A DNA stretch of 21,253 bases, taken from Akkermansiaceae bacterium UBA956 (lineage in GTDB: Bacteria; Verrucomicrobiota; Verrucomicrobiia; Verrucomicrobiales; Akkermansiaceae). This document shows positions 1 to 6,664 of this stretch, piece after piece. A model generated the notes under the pieces. It searched no databases and had not been told where the DNA came from. It saw only the letters and a list, made by a program, of their open reading frames with translations. Position 1 is the stretch's first letter. The number at the start of each line of letters is the position of its first letter. The stretch covers positions 1-21,253 of the forward strand of contig DBCO01000028.1 of the NCBI GenBank assembly GCA_002293145.1, given 5' to 3'. Both the position numbers and the translations under genes were made by a program.

Positions 1-10
1 GGATCTGAAA

Positions 11-280
11 TCAATCTTCCTCGAACTTGCGATCGATTAGATCGGAGAGCGCGCTCATCGCGGCTTCTTCATCGGCACCTTCGGTGGTGACCGTGATGAT
101 CGAGTCATGTCCGGCAGCCAACATCATCAATCCCATGATGCTCTTGCCATCGACTTCTTCGCTATCTTTTTCCACACGTACTTCGCAGGAAAAACGGTTC
201 GCTATTTTCACAAACTGCGCCGCAGGGCGAGCGTGAATGCCGAGTTTGTTTTGGATGGTAAGATCGCGTGTGATAGCCAT
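11..280 (-). CDS. HPr family phosphocarrier protein
   Basis: HPr is the small histidine-phosphorylated carrier of the PTS or of regulatory PTS-like circuits in the cytoplasm. The 89-residue product has the family's usual length. The active-site block NKLGIHARPA puts the phosphorylated His at residue 16. The regulatory serine block GKSIMGLMML puts Ser at residue 47, matching Ser46 of classical HPr, so control by an HPr kinase is possible. An ATG twelve codons upstream (316) is open, but the family begins only a few residues before the first beta strand, so the ATG at 280 is preferred. No Shine-Dalgarno precedes either start. The gene lies about 100 bp downstream of the glycosyltransferase on the same strand. 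No EI or EII gene is visible, so PTS transport versus a purely regulatory role cannot be decided. Confidence 0.93.
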   Translation of the reverse strand: MAITRDLTIQNKLGIHARPAAQFVKIANRFSCEVRVEKDSEEVDGKSIMGLMMLAAGHDSIITVTTEGADEEAAMSALSDLIDRKFEED

Positions 281-381
281 GATGGTGGGCAGATAATAGT
301 CAGAAAAATGCAGCATGAAAAGCGAAAAGTTTTGTGCTGTGGGGAGAATGCTGACATGCAGTTCAAGACAACTTTACTCAT

Positions 382-1662
382 TCATACCGTGAAGAATTTC
401 CTGATGGCATTGGCATCGAGGTAGTGGCAAGGAGATGCAGGTTTTGAGGCGAGTCGTTCGGCGAGTTGGCGCAGCAAGTCGCCGTGCCGTTGTGGGGAAA
501 AGGCATGGAGTTGATCAGTGGTGAGAGGGGTCTTTCGATGTTGCAGGACTTCGCTTAGCCATTCGCTTGCAGAAGCACGCCCATTCTTGAGAAGCACCTC
601 AACCGAGGCGGGGCGAGTGCGGGCGGCGAGGATCACTTGTTGCTGATCGCTGATGCTAAGCTGCGGGAAATCGATTCCAGGAAAAAGCTCGGAGAGCAGA
701 GCTTGGTAAAGGTAGGGGTGGTCGATCCCTGCTTCTGCGAGATCCACTTGGATGTGCGGTATCGCCCGACCGAGTAATGGCCGTTGCCAGGCAATCGACT
801 CGAGGAACGCCATACCAAATCCTTCATGGGCCGATGTGGAGCATAAGTGGGTCGATTGCCCGATCCAGTGTTCCAGATCGATGGCGGGTTCGGTTTCAGC
901 GAGCGCAAAGTCCACCGGCAAGGAGTGATTGTGTGCAAACTGGACCCACTCAGTGTAGTGCTTTTGGTGGAGAGATTCGCCAGGACCACGGGTGATGGCA
1001 AAGCGGCTCGCTGCGGGTGCGAGTGCTGATAATAGCAGAAATTCACCGATATTTTTGCGATCGATCGCTCGAACCGGATACAGCACCCATGGATCAAGAC
1101 GATCGCTTGGAGGAAGGGCTCGCGCTTGCACCGGGTTTGGCAAAACGGATACCTGATGTTGCGGCAGTCCAGCTGCCATCAAAATGTCGCGATCGCGGCC
1201 CGTCAGAACACAGTAGTGCATGCGCTCTGACACCGGATAGAGTCGTTGATTTTTGCACAATCGACCAACGCCCAAAAGTTGCTTGAGATTCCTCGGCCGC
1301 TGATCTTCCGCAAAGTCATGAATGTGGTAAATTACGCGCTCGTTTTGTTTGGCGAGTCGTTGGCAACAACTTGTGAATAACGGATGACATCCGAGCGTCG
1401 GGTTGTGGATGTGCCAAATCCATGGCCGAGGAAATTCTTGGGCTGCTGCCATCAATTGGGAAAAAATCTCATCTTCTGAAGCAAATGTTTGTTTTGCGTA
1501 GTCGAGCGCAGGGATGATTTTCGTTGCAAACTCGAGGCCTGCTGATTCAGCGCTGATCAATACCGAATTGTGAATAACTTGGGAATTGTATGCAATTTCT
1601 GCAAGAATCACCCGTGACACGCCGCCGGGGCGCATGTGGTAGTGGACGATGAAGTGGGTCAT
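382..1662 (-). CDS. Glycosyltransferase family 4 (GT-B fold)
   Basis: Predicted cytoplasmic sugar transferase using an activated sugar donor; acceptor unknown. The 426-residue product opens with HYHMRPGGVSRVI (residues 7-19), the N-terminal Gly-rich acceptor-side loop seen in GT4 enzymes. The donor-site region has YPVRAIDRKN (195-204), with Arg202/Lys203 likely contacting the nucleotide-sugar phosphates, and the EX7E motif HEGFGMAFLE with Glu280 and Glu288. The frame stays open further upstream (to 2043), but the N-terminal fold begins exactly at the ATG at 1662, and a longer start would overlap the divergent gene. Start regions of this gene and the plus-strand gene at 1738 are 75 bp apart, so they share a divergent promoter region. 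HPr follows downstream on the same strand. Family assignment is firm; substrate is not. Confidence 0.87.
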   Translation of the reverse strand: MTHFIVHYHMRPGGVSRVILAEIAYNSQVIHNSVLISAESAGLEFATKIIPALDYAKQTFASEDEIFSQLMAAAQEFPRPWIWHIHNPTLGCHPLFTSCCQRLAKQNERVIYHIHDFAEDQRPRNLKQLLGVGRLCKNQRLYPVSERMHYCVLTGRDRDILMAAGLPQHQVSVLPNPVQARALPPSDRLDPWVLYPVRAIDRKNIGEFLLLSALAPAASRFAITRGPGESLHQKHYTEWVQFAHNHSLPVDFALAETEPAIDLEHWIGQSTHLCSTSAHEGFGMAFLESIAWQRPLLGRAIPHIQVDLAEAGIDHPYLYQALLSELFPGIDFPQLSISDQQQVILAARTRPASVEVLLKNGRASASEWLSEVLQHRKTPLTTDQLHAFSPQRHGDLLRQLAERLASKPASPCHYLDANAIRKFFTV

Positions 1663-1737
1663 CAGAGTGAGATATATTACGATTTTTTCAACTATTTGAT
1701 TGGATCTAGGTCGTCGGCTTGGATAGAGTATTGGCGT

Positions 1738-3708
1738 ATGGACACGCAAGAGGCAAGAAAAGTATTGGGCTTGGCTTGCAACGAGCATTGGCATGAGCAT
1801 CTCGATGCCTTTGCTGAGGCGCGTGAGAGCATCGTCGGTCTTATACGGATGGCACCCACGGATTCCATGGCTCTGCGATATCAAGAGGGATTGATGGAGT
1901 TTGACCGCGCCATGGCCTTTTTCCGTGAAGCCGATACGCGCAAGTTCCGTGAGGAGGTATTGATGCAATGCCAAGAGATTGTGATTCCGAGCGAATCGAG
2001 CACTAAACCGTTTGTCGACCCTTCCTCTGCTGCCATTGTACAAAGGGAAGAAGCTGCGGAGCCTGACAACAATGCAGAAAGATCAGGTGCACGCTACATG
2101 CTGCTCACCGTCGTAATGTTGATCCTTATCTCGGGCCTTGGTTTTTTTTGCCGGCAAGAATACGAGCGCCGAGAGGTGCAGAAGCAGCGACTGCTCATGG
2201 TCGGGTGGGAAGCTCAGGCGGCGGAGTATCTCAATCAAAGACAGTGGGACGAGGCGCTATCTCTTTACGAGTTGATGGAAAAAAAAGAACCGAATAACAA
2301 GGCTACTCGCATCGGTCGGCAAAGTGTTGAGATCGAAATGGCAATGGAGCAGGAGCAATACATCAACCATTGGTCAGGAGTCGCCCATGCTTCTTTTGAA
2401 ACGGGTGTTTGGAGTGATGTGAAGCATGCAATTTCGATGGTGCGCCAGAAAGAGCCAAACCACCCAGGAATGCTCGACCTTGAGCAACGGATTGCTTTGG
2501 GCCAATCTGAGGGAGAGAGAAAAAAATGGCGCGATGCGTCTGAGTTAGCGATCGAGGAGCAGCGCTGGCTTGACGCGCTCACGGCCAGCGAGCAATTCTT
2601 ACTCCTGGAACCAGGGTCCGAGCAAGCATTAATCTGGAAGCAGCGCGCTATTCTCGGCATTAATGAAATGCGTAAAAATCAAGAAAAAGCACTAACCCTT
2701 ATGAATCAGTCGCAGAGCAAGGATCAAGGAGTGTATGATGCAGAGATTCTCGAATGGCTGCGCGAGGCCCGCAAACTGGATCCTCAAAATTCTGAAATCA
2801 TTGCCCTCTATGATCGCGTGGCGGCTTATGGGCGGAATCTGCGGGTTCCAAGCGAATTCAAGACCCTGCAGGAAGCACTTGCGGTTGCAAAGGCGCAAGA
2901 TCGCATCGTCATCGCTGCGGGGCGTTATGAGACATCCGTGCTTATTGATGCGCCGATCACCCTTGAAAGTACTGGCGGCGAGGTGATTTTAGAGTGCGAT
3001 GGACAGAAAGGCAGTGTACTTTCGTTCGGGCCTCGGTCGAGTGGCTCAAAAATTCATGGAATCACAGTAGTTCACAACTCACAGTCAACAGAAAGTGATC
3101 GTTTTTCCGTAATTGTCATAAATGGAGCTGAGTTAGCGATCACTGAGTGCACAGTAAGACATTCCGTGGGGCACGGAGTTGTGGCTATGGGCGGCGCGAA
3201 ACTTCGCGTGGTGGACAGTCGCATTATCGAAAACGCATTGGATGGGATTTCGGCCATCGATTCCGGAACTCAGGTGACGATCGAAAATTGTTTAATCTCT
3301 GGCAATGTGAATCACGGGATCGACATTTGGAAAGGCGCATCAGGGTTAATTCAAAACAATCGTTTAAATGAAAATGTGCTCAACGGTATTTTGTTGGATA
3401 CGGATCAAGCTGTGACAATTAAGAACAACCGTTTGAATTTGAATCGAGAATACGGTCTTGTGGTTCGATCGTCTGGCGCCTCAGAAATCAACGGAAATCA
3501 ATTTTCGCAAAATTTGCTCGGTGCCGTTGTTGTAACTCAAAAAGGCAAAAGCATTCAATTATCAAACAATCGTTTCACGAAAAACCAGGTAGCGGCCCTA
3601 TTGCTCGACAAGGGACTGGATGCCGCTGCTTTTGAGCGCAATGATTTTCAAGACGGTGCAAAGTCGATTCAGAGTAAAGCCTCGCTGCTCGAAGAGAAAT
3701 CTCAGTGA
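1738..3708 (+). CDS. One-TM protein with helical (TPR-like) repeats and C-terminal right-handed beta-helix
   Basis: 656 residues in three parts. Residues 1-115 are a charged helical region beginning TQEARKVLGL, loosely like a J-domain start but without HPD. One transmembrane segment spans about 121-138 (MLLTVVMLILISGLGFF). Residues 150-362 contain TPR-like helical pairs, for example QRQWDEALSLYELMEKKEPN and QRWLDALTASEQFLLLEPGS. From about 371, PSEFKTLQEALAVAKAQDRI opens a pectate-lyase-like/NosD-like right-handed beta-helix, with repeated N-N-x-hydrophobic turns (IQNNRLNENVLNGI, IKNNRLNLNREYGL, LSNNRFTKNQVAAL). Such helices often bind or cleave polysaccharides, but I see no catalytic residues I can name. 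The frame is open from an upstream ATG (1636), but those codons lie in the divergent glycosyltransferase, so 1738 is preferred. The serine protease lipoprotein follows after 34 bp. Membrane orientation is ambiguous from flanking charges. Confidence 0.82.
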   Translation: MDTQEARKVLGLACNEHWHEHLDAFAEARESIVGLIRMAPTDSMALRYQEGLMEFDRAMAFFREADTRKFREEVLMQCQEIVIPSESSTKPFVDPSSAAIVQREEAAEPDNNAERSGARYMLLTVVMLILISGLGFFCRQEYERREVQKQRLLMVGWEAQAAEYLNQRQWDEALSLYELMEKKEPNNKATRIGRQSVEIEMAMEQEQYINHWSGVAHASFETGVWSDVKHAISMVRQKEPNHPGMLDLEQRIALGQSEGERKKWRDASELAIEEQRWLDALTASEQFLLLEPGSEQALIWKQRAILGINEMRKNQEKALTLMNQSQSKDQGVYDAEILEWLREARKLDPQNSEIIALYDRVAAYGRNLRVPSEFKTLQEALAVAKAQDRIVIAAGRYETSVLIDAPITLESTGGEVILECDGQKGSVLSFGPRSSGSKIHGITVVHNSQSTESDRFSVIVINGAELAITECTVRHSVGHGVVAMGGAKLRVVDSRIIENALDGISAIDSGTQVTIENCLISGNVNHGIDIWKGASGLIQNNRLNENVLNGILLDTDQAVTIKNNRLNLNREYGLVVRSSGASEINGNQFSQNLLGAVVVTQKGKSIQLSNNRFTKNQVAALLLDKGLDAAAFERNDFQDGAKSIQSKASLLEEKSQ

Positions 3709-3742
3709 ACCCGTTGTCTAGTACTACAACAATCCAAGCCTG

Positions 3743-4537
3743 ATGAACTTAAACAATCGCAACCAGATAATGATGACAAACCAGCGGAAATGCCCATTTT
3801 CCGAAATCGCTGTGTTTGTGCTATTGCTTTGGGTGATGTTGTTGAATGGCTGCGGTGGATCTAGCTATGATCCTGCCCCGCTGCTAAAAGGCGAGCGCGG
3901 ATTGCTGCCGCCCAATCCCGAAAAAGGCACAGTGTTTGATTACTACGAACCCAAAGGCCTTGCCAAATGGAAACGCAGCTGGACCTATTCTCTCGATCTC
4001 ACGGGCGTGTCATGGAATGACTCGCGGACTTGCACTTTGATCGACCCTCAGCATGTGGTGATGGCAGCACACTACATCAGGCCAGGTGATGTCGCGGTGA
4101 TGTTTCATGATCGCAGCGGTAATCCGATTGAGCGATACATCACACAAGTTCACACTCTCGCCCCGATGGCCGATGTTGCCGTTGGTAGATTGAACTTGCC
4201 CGTGCCCTCATCGATCAAAGTGTATCGCTTTGCCAATACGAATGATCTTCAGCCTAGCCGCGCCGTATTCGTCACTGATCAAACGAAAACGGTTTCGCTG
4301 CACAGCGTACGCAATTACTCAGGAAAATCGATCGCCTTTTCCTTTGATCCGAGTATTTCATCGATCTATCATCGCAATCTGGTTGCCGGCGATAGCGGCA
4401 ATCCCAGTTTCGTGATTCAGGGTGGCGACCTGCGCTTGTTAGAGACACACACTTACGGTGGCAGTGGCACGGGTCCTTGCTATGCTGATCCAGCAATTCA
4501 AAGCGCGATTCGCGCCATCATTGGTGTAGTAAGATGA
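3743..4537 (+). CDS. Trypsin-fold (S1-like) serine protease lipoprotein
   Basis: Predicted secreted, lipid-anchored protease or protease-like protein of 264 residues. A signal segment (about 20-33) ends in lipobox LNGC, putting the lipidated Cys at 37. Trypsin-fold landmarks occur in the right order and spacing: VVMAAHY with candidate His110, MADVAVGRL with candidate Asp144, and VAGDSGNPSF with candidate Ser218. The family's usual GDSGGP is GDSGNP here, but the nucleophile is present, so activity is plausible. An alternative start at 3770 (the MMTN Met) would leave a shorter, more typical lipoprotein signal; neither start has a Shine-Dalgarno. It sits 34 bp after the beta-helix gene, suggesting co-transcription, and is followed by a strong hairpin terminator. 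The substrate is unknown. Family call is made from motifs only. Confidence 0.78.
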   Translation: MNLNNRNQIMMTNQRKCPFSEIAVFVLLLWVMLLNGCGGSSYDPAPLLKGERGLLPPNPEKGTVFDYYEPKGLAKWKRSWTYSLDLTGVSWNDSRTCTLIDPQHVVMAAHYIRPGDVAVMFHDRSGNPIERYITQVHTLAPMADVAVGRLNLPVPSSIKVYRFANTNDLQPSRAVFVTDQTKTVSLHSVRNYSGKSIAFSFDPSISSIYHRNLVAGDSGNPSFVIQGGDLRLLETHTYGGSGTGPCYADPAIQSAIRAIIGVVR

Positions 4538-4545
4538 TGAACAAA

Positions 4546-4576
4546 ACAAAAGCCGCAAAAAAATCGCGGCTTTTGT
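4546..4576. terminator. Bidirectional rho-independent terminator
   Basis: An 11-bp perfect inverted repeat (ACAAAAGCCGC / GCGGCTTTTGT) encloses a 9-nt loop, with A-rich left and T-rich right arms. It lies 8 bp after the protease stop and 28 bp before the stop of the convergent ppnP gene, so it can serve both directions. It is the clearest hairpin terminator I found in the window. Confidence 0.82.
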
Positions 4577-4604
4577 GATATGTTTGAGGACCTGATCAAT
4601 CTTT

Positions 4605-4928
4605 TCAGCTCAAGAAAGAGCAGATGTATTCGCAGATGCCTTCACTGACGGCGATGGTGAATCCGCTGTTGGCGGGGACATCGAAGTGAGTGCCGGATGC
4701 GTAATGCACGGTCTCTTGTTGGCCATCGAGTGTAACTTCACTGGAGCCAGCGATGATTTCCATGCGCTCGGCGGCAGCGGTACCGAAGTGGTATTCACCG
4801 GCATAGATGAGGCCGAGAGTTTTTTTCGAACCATCGGCAAAATGCACGGTGTGAGAAACGACTTTGCCATCGAAGTAAACGTTGGCTTTGGTGTCGACAG
4901 TGACTTGAGAAAAAGATGTAGCGGACAT
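4605..4928 (-). CDS. ppnP: Pyrimidine/purine nucleoside phosphorylase PpnP (DUF1255)
   Basis: Small cupin-fold cytoplasmic enzyme that splits ribonucleosides with phosphate into base and ribose-1-phosphate (nucleoside salvage). The 107-residue product follows the family layout: VYFDGKVVSHTV, then GLIYAGEYHFGTAAAERMEIIAG, then GTHFDVPANSGFTIAV and a C-terminal EYICSFL. These correspond to the YFSGKV, GEYTFSTAEPEEMTVISG, VFNVP and YLCRYL blocks of E. coli YaiE/PpnP. The N-terminus is about ten residues longer than in E. coli. It lies 12 bp downstream of the 536-residue Arg/Asp-rich gene on the same strand, so the two are probably co-transcribed; it ends against the bidirectional terminator. No Shine-Dalgarno precedes the ATG. 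Confidence 0.93.
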   Translation of the reverse strand: MSATSFSQVTVDTKANVYFDGKVVSHTVHFADGSKKTLGLIYAGEYHFGTAAAERMEIIAGSSEVTLDGQQETVHYASGTHFDVPANSGFTIAVSEGICEYICSFLS

Positions 4929-4940
4929 GGGGTGTGGATG

Positions 4941-6551
4941 TTAGTCTTCAATCCCTTCTAGAGCAAATTCATCTGCGGGTTCATGACGCAATTTGCTTTG
5001 CGACTTGAGACGGAGACGGTGAACGAGTGTGCGCTCGAAACCGCGGGTCTTTTTGCGATCCAGAGGCGTCATGTCAGCCACGCGTTTTCCCAGAATCAGC
5101 AGCAAGGGCTTGCGGCGCTTGCGTGGTTTTTTCTTACGCGGAGCTTTTGCTGGTTTGGGCTCATTCGAGTTTGCGACCTCTGCCGATTTCCCCTTCGGAG
5201 CAGGTGCTTCCACTTTGCGGCGAAGTGGTAGGATCAGCGAATCATTGGCAAACAACAGCAGATGACCTTGGGAAAGCAACCAATAAAGATCGGCGAGCCA
5301 CTCGGCAGAAGGATCAGTTTCCCCATCGGGCAAGACGGTTTTCCAGAGTTTATTGAGCTTAGTCTCAGGATTGGCACGCATCCAGTTCACGATCTGATTG
5401 AGTCGATCCGAGAAGGTGGTATCATCGGCGATCGGATGGGGACGAGATGGTCCAGCGAACAGTTTACCTTGTTTTTTGAAGACGGGCAAATGCTCTTTTT
5501 CGAGTAGGGTGCAGAGCGTAGGAATAATGATTGCGGGATGATTTCCTGCATGACGCGCGGCGTTTTTGAAGAGCACCAGCAGGCCTGGTGAGAAATTTTT
5601 TACTGAGGTGTTGGCGGGGATTTCCACCTTGTGAACTGCGACATACATCTCGGGGAAGCGGTTATTGAGAAAGTGTTGCTCGACTTCATCGCGCTCATTC
5701 AGCCATAATGTTTCCTCTTGGCCTACGGGCTTCCAGCGCAATTTGGTCTTCATGTTGTGAAGCCATTTTTGCACTGCTTCTTCATTGCGTTCGGTGATGA
5801 TTTTCGCGGCGTAGCGATCAAAGGGGAGGTGTGAGAATTTTTCGCGATGAACTTGGCGAATGGTTGATTGGTAAGCGTGGTAGTTCGGCGGACCGAAAAC
5901 AATTCCACTCAGTCCGCACTTCGCAACAACTTGGAAGTTACCAGCGGGGCCCTCGACCTCGACTTCTTCTTCCTCATAAAGATCAGAGCGCCAGTCGGAC
6001 GTCCAGAAATGCTGCACGGCTTCTTCTTTGGTCACCCACAGCGAGTTATCGCGATGTCCGAAGTAGAGCGGGGCCTTGGATTCATCCAAAGAAAAAATTC
6101 CATGAAAGCGCTCGCGCTGGCTCATGAGAGTTTTAGCGATGTCAAAAAGCGAATACACACGAGCGACGCTAATGACTTCCTTGGCGATCAAATGCAGTGC
6201 ATCAGCATTCGGCTGAACGACAATTTTCACACCAGGAGTTGGCGCGATTTCAACTTCGTGCACAGGGCGATCATCCATGTTGCGATCACGGAAATTGCCG
6301 CGTGGACCACGACTGTCATCGCGGGGTGAACGGTCATCACGACGAGAAGAAAAGCTACGTTCTCTGCCTCCATCGCGGGGGCCATCACTGCGACGATCAT
6401 TGCGACGCGGTGCACGCACCTCGGCTACGCCATCGGCTTGAGCTTGAGAAGAAGGACGGGCTGCTGGTCTCGGCACAGCATCACGAGCCCATGATGGGCC
6501 GAGATCGAGTGCGGAGAGAAGACGGTTGGATGGATTGAGAGGGTCGCTCAC
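4941..6551 (-). CDS. Unknown 536-aa protein with Arg/Asp-rich N-terminus and basic C-terminal tract
   Basis: I do not recognise a named family. The start codon is GTG. Residues about 45-92 are low-complexity and rich in Arg, Asp, Gly and Ser (RRNDRRSDGPRD, SSRRDDRSPRDDSRGPRG), like the RGG/RD tails of RNA-binding proteins. A long folded region follows (about 105-445), with GVKIVVQPNADALHLIAKEV, a Trp-rich stretch (HFWTSDWRSDLYEEEE), and near its end WLADLYWLLSQGHLLLFAND, which could be the wing of a winged-helix-like domain. Then comes a Pro/Lys linker with RKKKPRKRRK (472-481), and an Arg/Lys-rich tail. Nucleic-acid or ribosome association is an inference from charge only. No signal peptide or membrane segment, so likely cytoplasmic. 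It is the upstream member of a pair with ppnP. Confidence 0.8.
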   Translation of the reverse strand: MSDPLNPSNRLLSALDLGPSWARDAVPRPAARPSSQAQADGVAEVRAPRRNDRRSDGPRDGGRERSFSSRRDDRSPRDDSRGPRGNFRDRNMDDRPVHEVEIAPTPGVKIVVQPNADALHLIAKEVISVARVYSLFDIAKTLMSQRERFHGIFSLDESKAPLYFGHRDNSLWVTKEEAVQHFWTSDWRSDLYEEEEVEVEGPAGNFQVVAKCGLSGIVFGPPNYHAYQSTIRQVHREKFSHLPFDRYAAKIITERNEEAVQKWLHNMKTKLRWKPVGQEETLWLNERDEVEQHFLNNRFPEMYVAVHKVEIPANTSVKNFSPGLLVLFKNAARHAGNHPAIIIPTLCTLLEKEHLPVFKKQGKLFAGPSRPHPIADDTTFSDRLNQIVNWMRANPETKLNKLWKTVLPDGETDPSAEWLADLYWLLSQGHLLLFANDSLILPLRRKVEAPAPKGKSAEVANSNEPKPAKAPRKKKPRKRRKPLLLILGKRVADMTPLDRKKTRGFERTLVHRLRLKSQSKLRHEPADEFALEGIED

Positions 6552-6613
6552 GCGGAGAATCGTAACAAAGATTTTGAAAATGACAAACTCATCGTTGCAT
6601 TTTTTTCAGTGGC

Positions 6614-6631
6614 CAAAATGAGGTCATTTTG
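6614..6631. repeat. 18-bp palindrome upstream of the Arg/Asp-rich gene
   Basis: Perfect 8-bp arms CAAAATGA and TCATTTTG flank a 2-nt centre (GG). It lies 62 bp upstream of the GTG start of the 536-residue minus-strand gene and just beyond the end of the VWA gene. Two-fold symmetry with a tiny spacer is typical of a dimeric repressor operator. No T-run follows on the minus strand, so it is a poor terminator. Binding function is inference. Confidence 0.4.
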
Positions 6632-6664
6632 AGGCTCATAGTTGGTTGTTAATCGGCTGGGAAA

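Noticed and set aside
1636..1737. Upstream extension of the beta-helix gene (34 extra codons)
   Set aside because: These codons overlap the N-terminus of the divergent glycosyltransferase, which is fixed by its HYHMRPGGV block; the ATG at 1738 begins a natural helical domain.
1663..2043. N-terminal extension of the glycosyltransferase on the minus strand
   Set aside because: The extra residues lack GT-like features and overlap the divergent gene; the GT-B fold starts at the Met at 1662.
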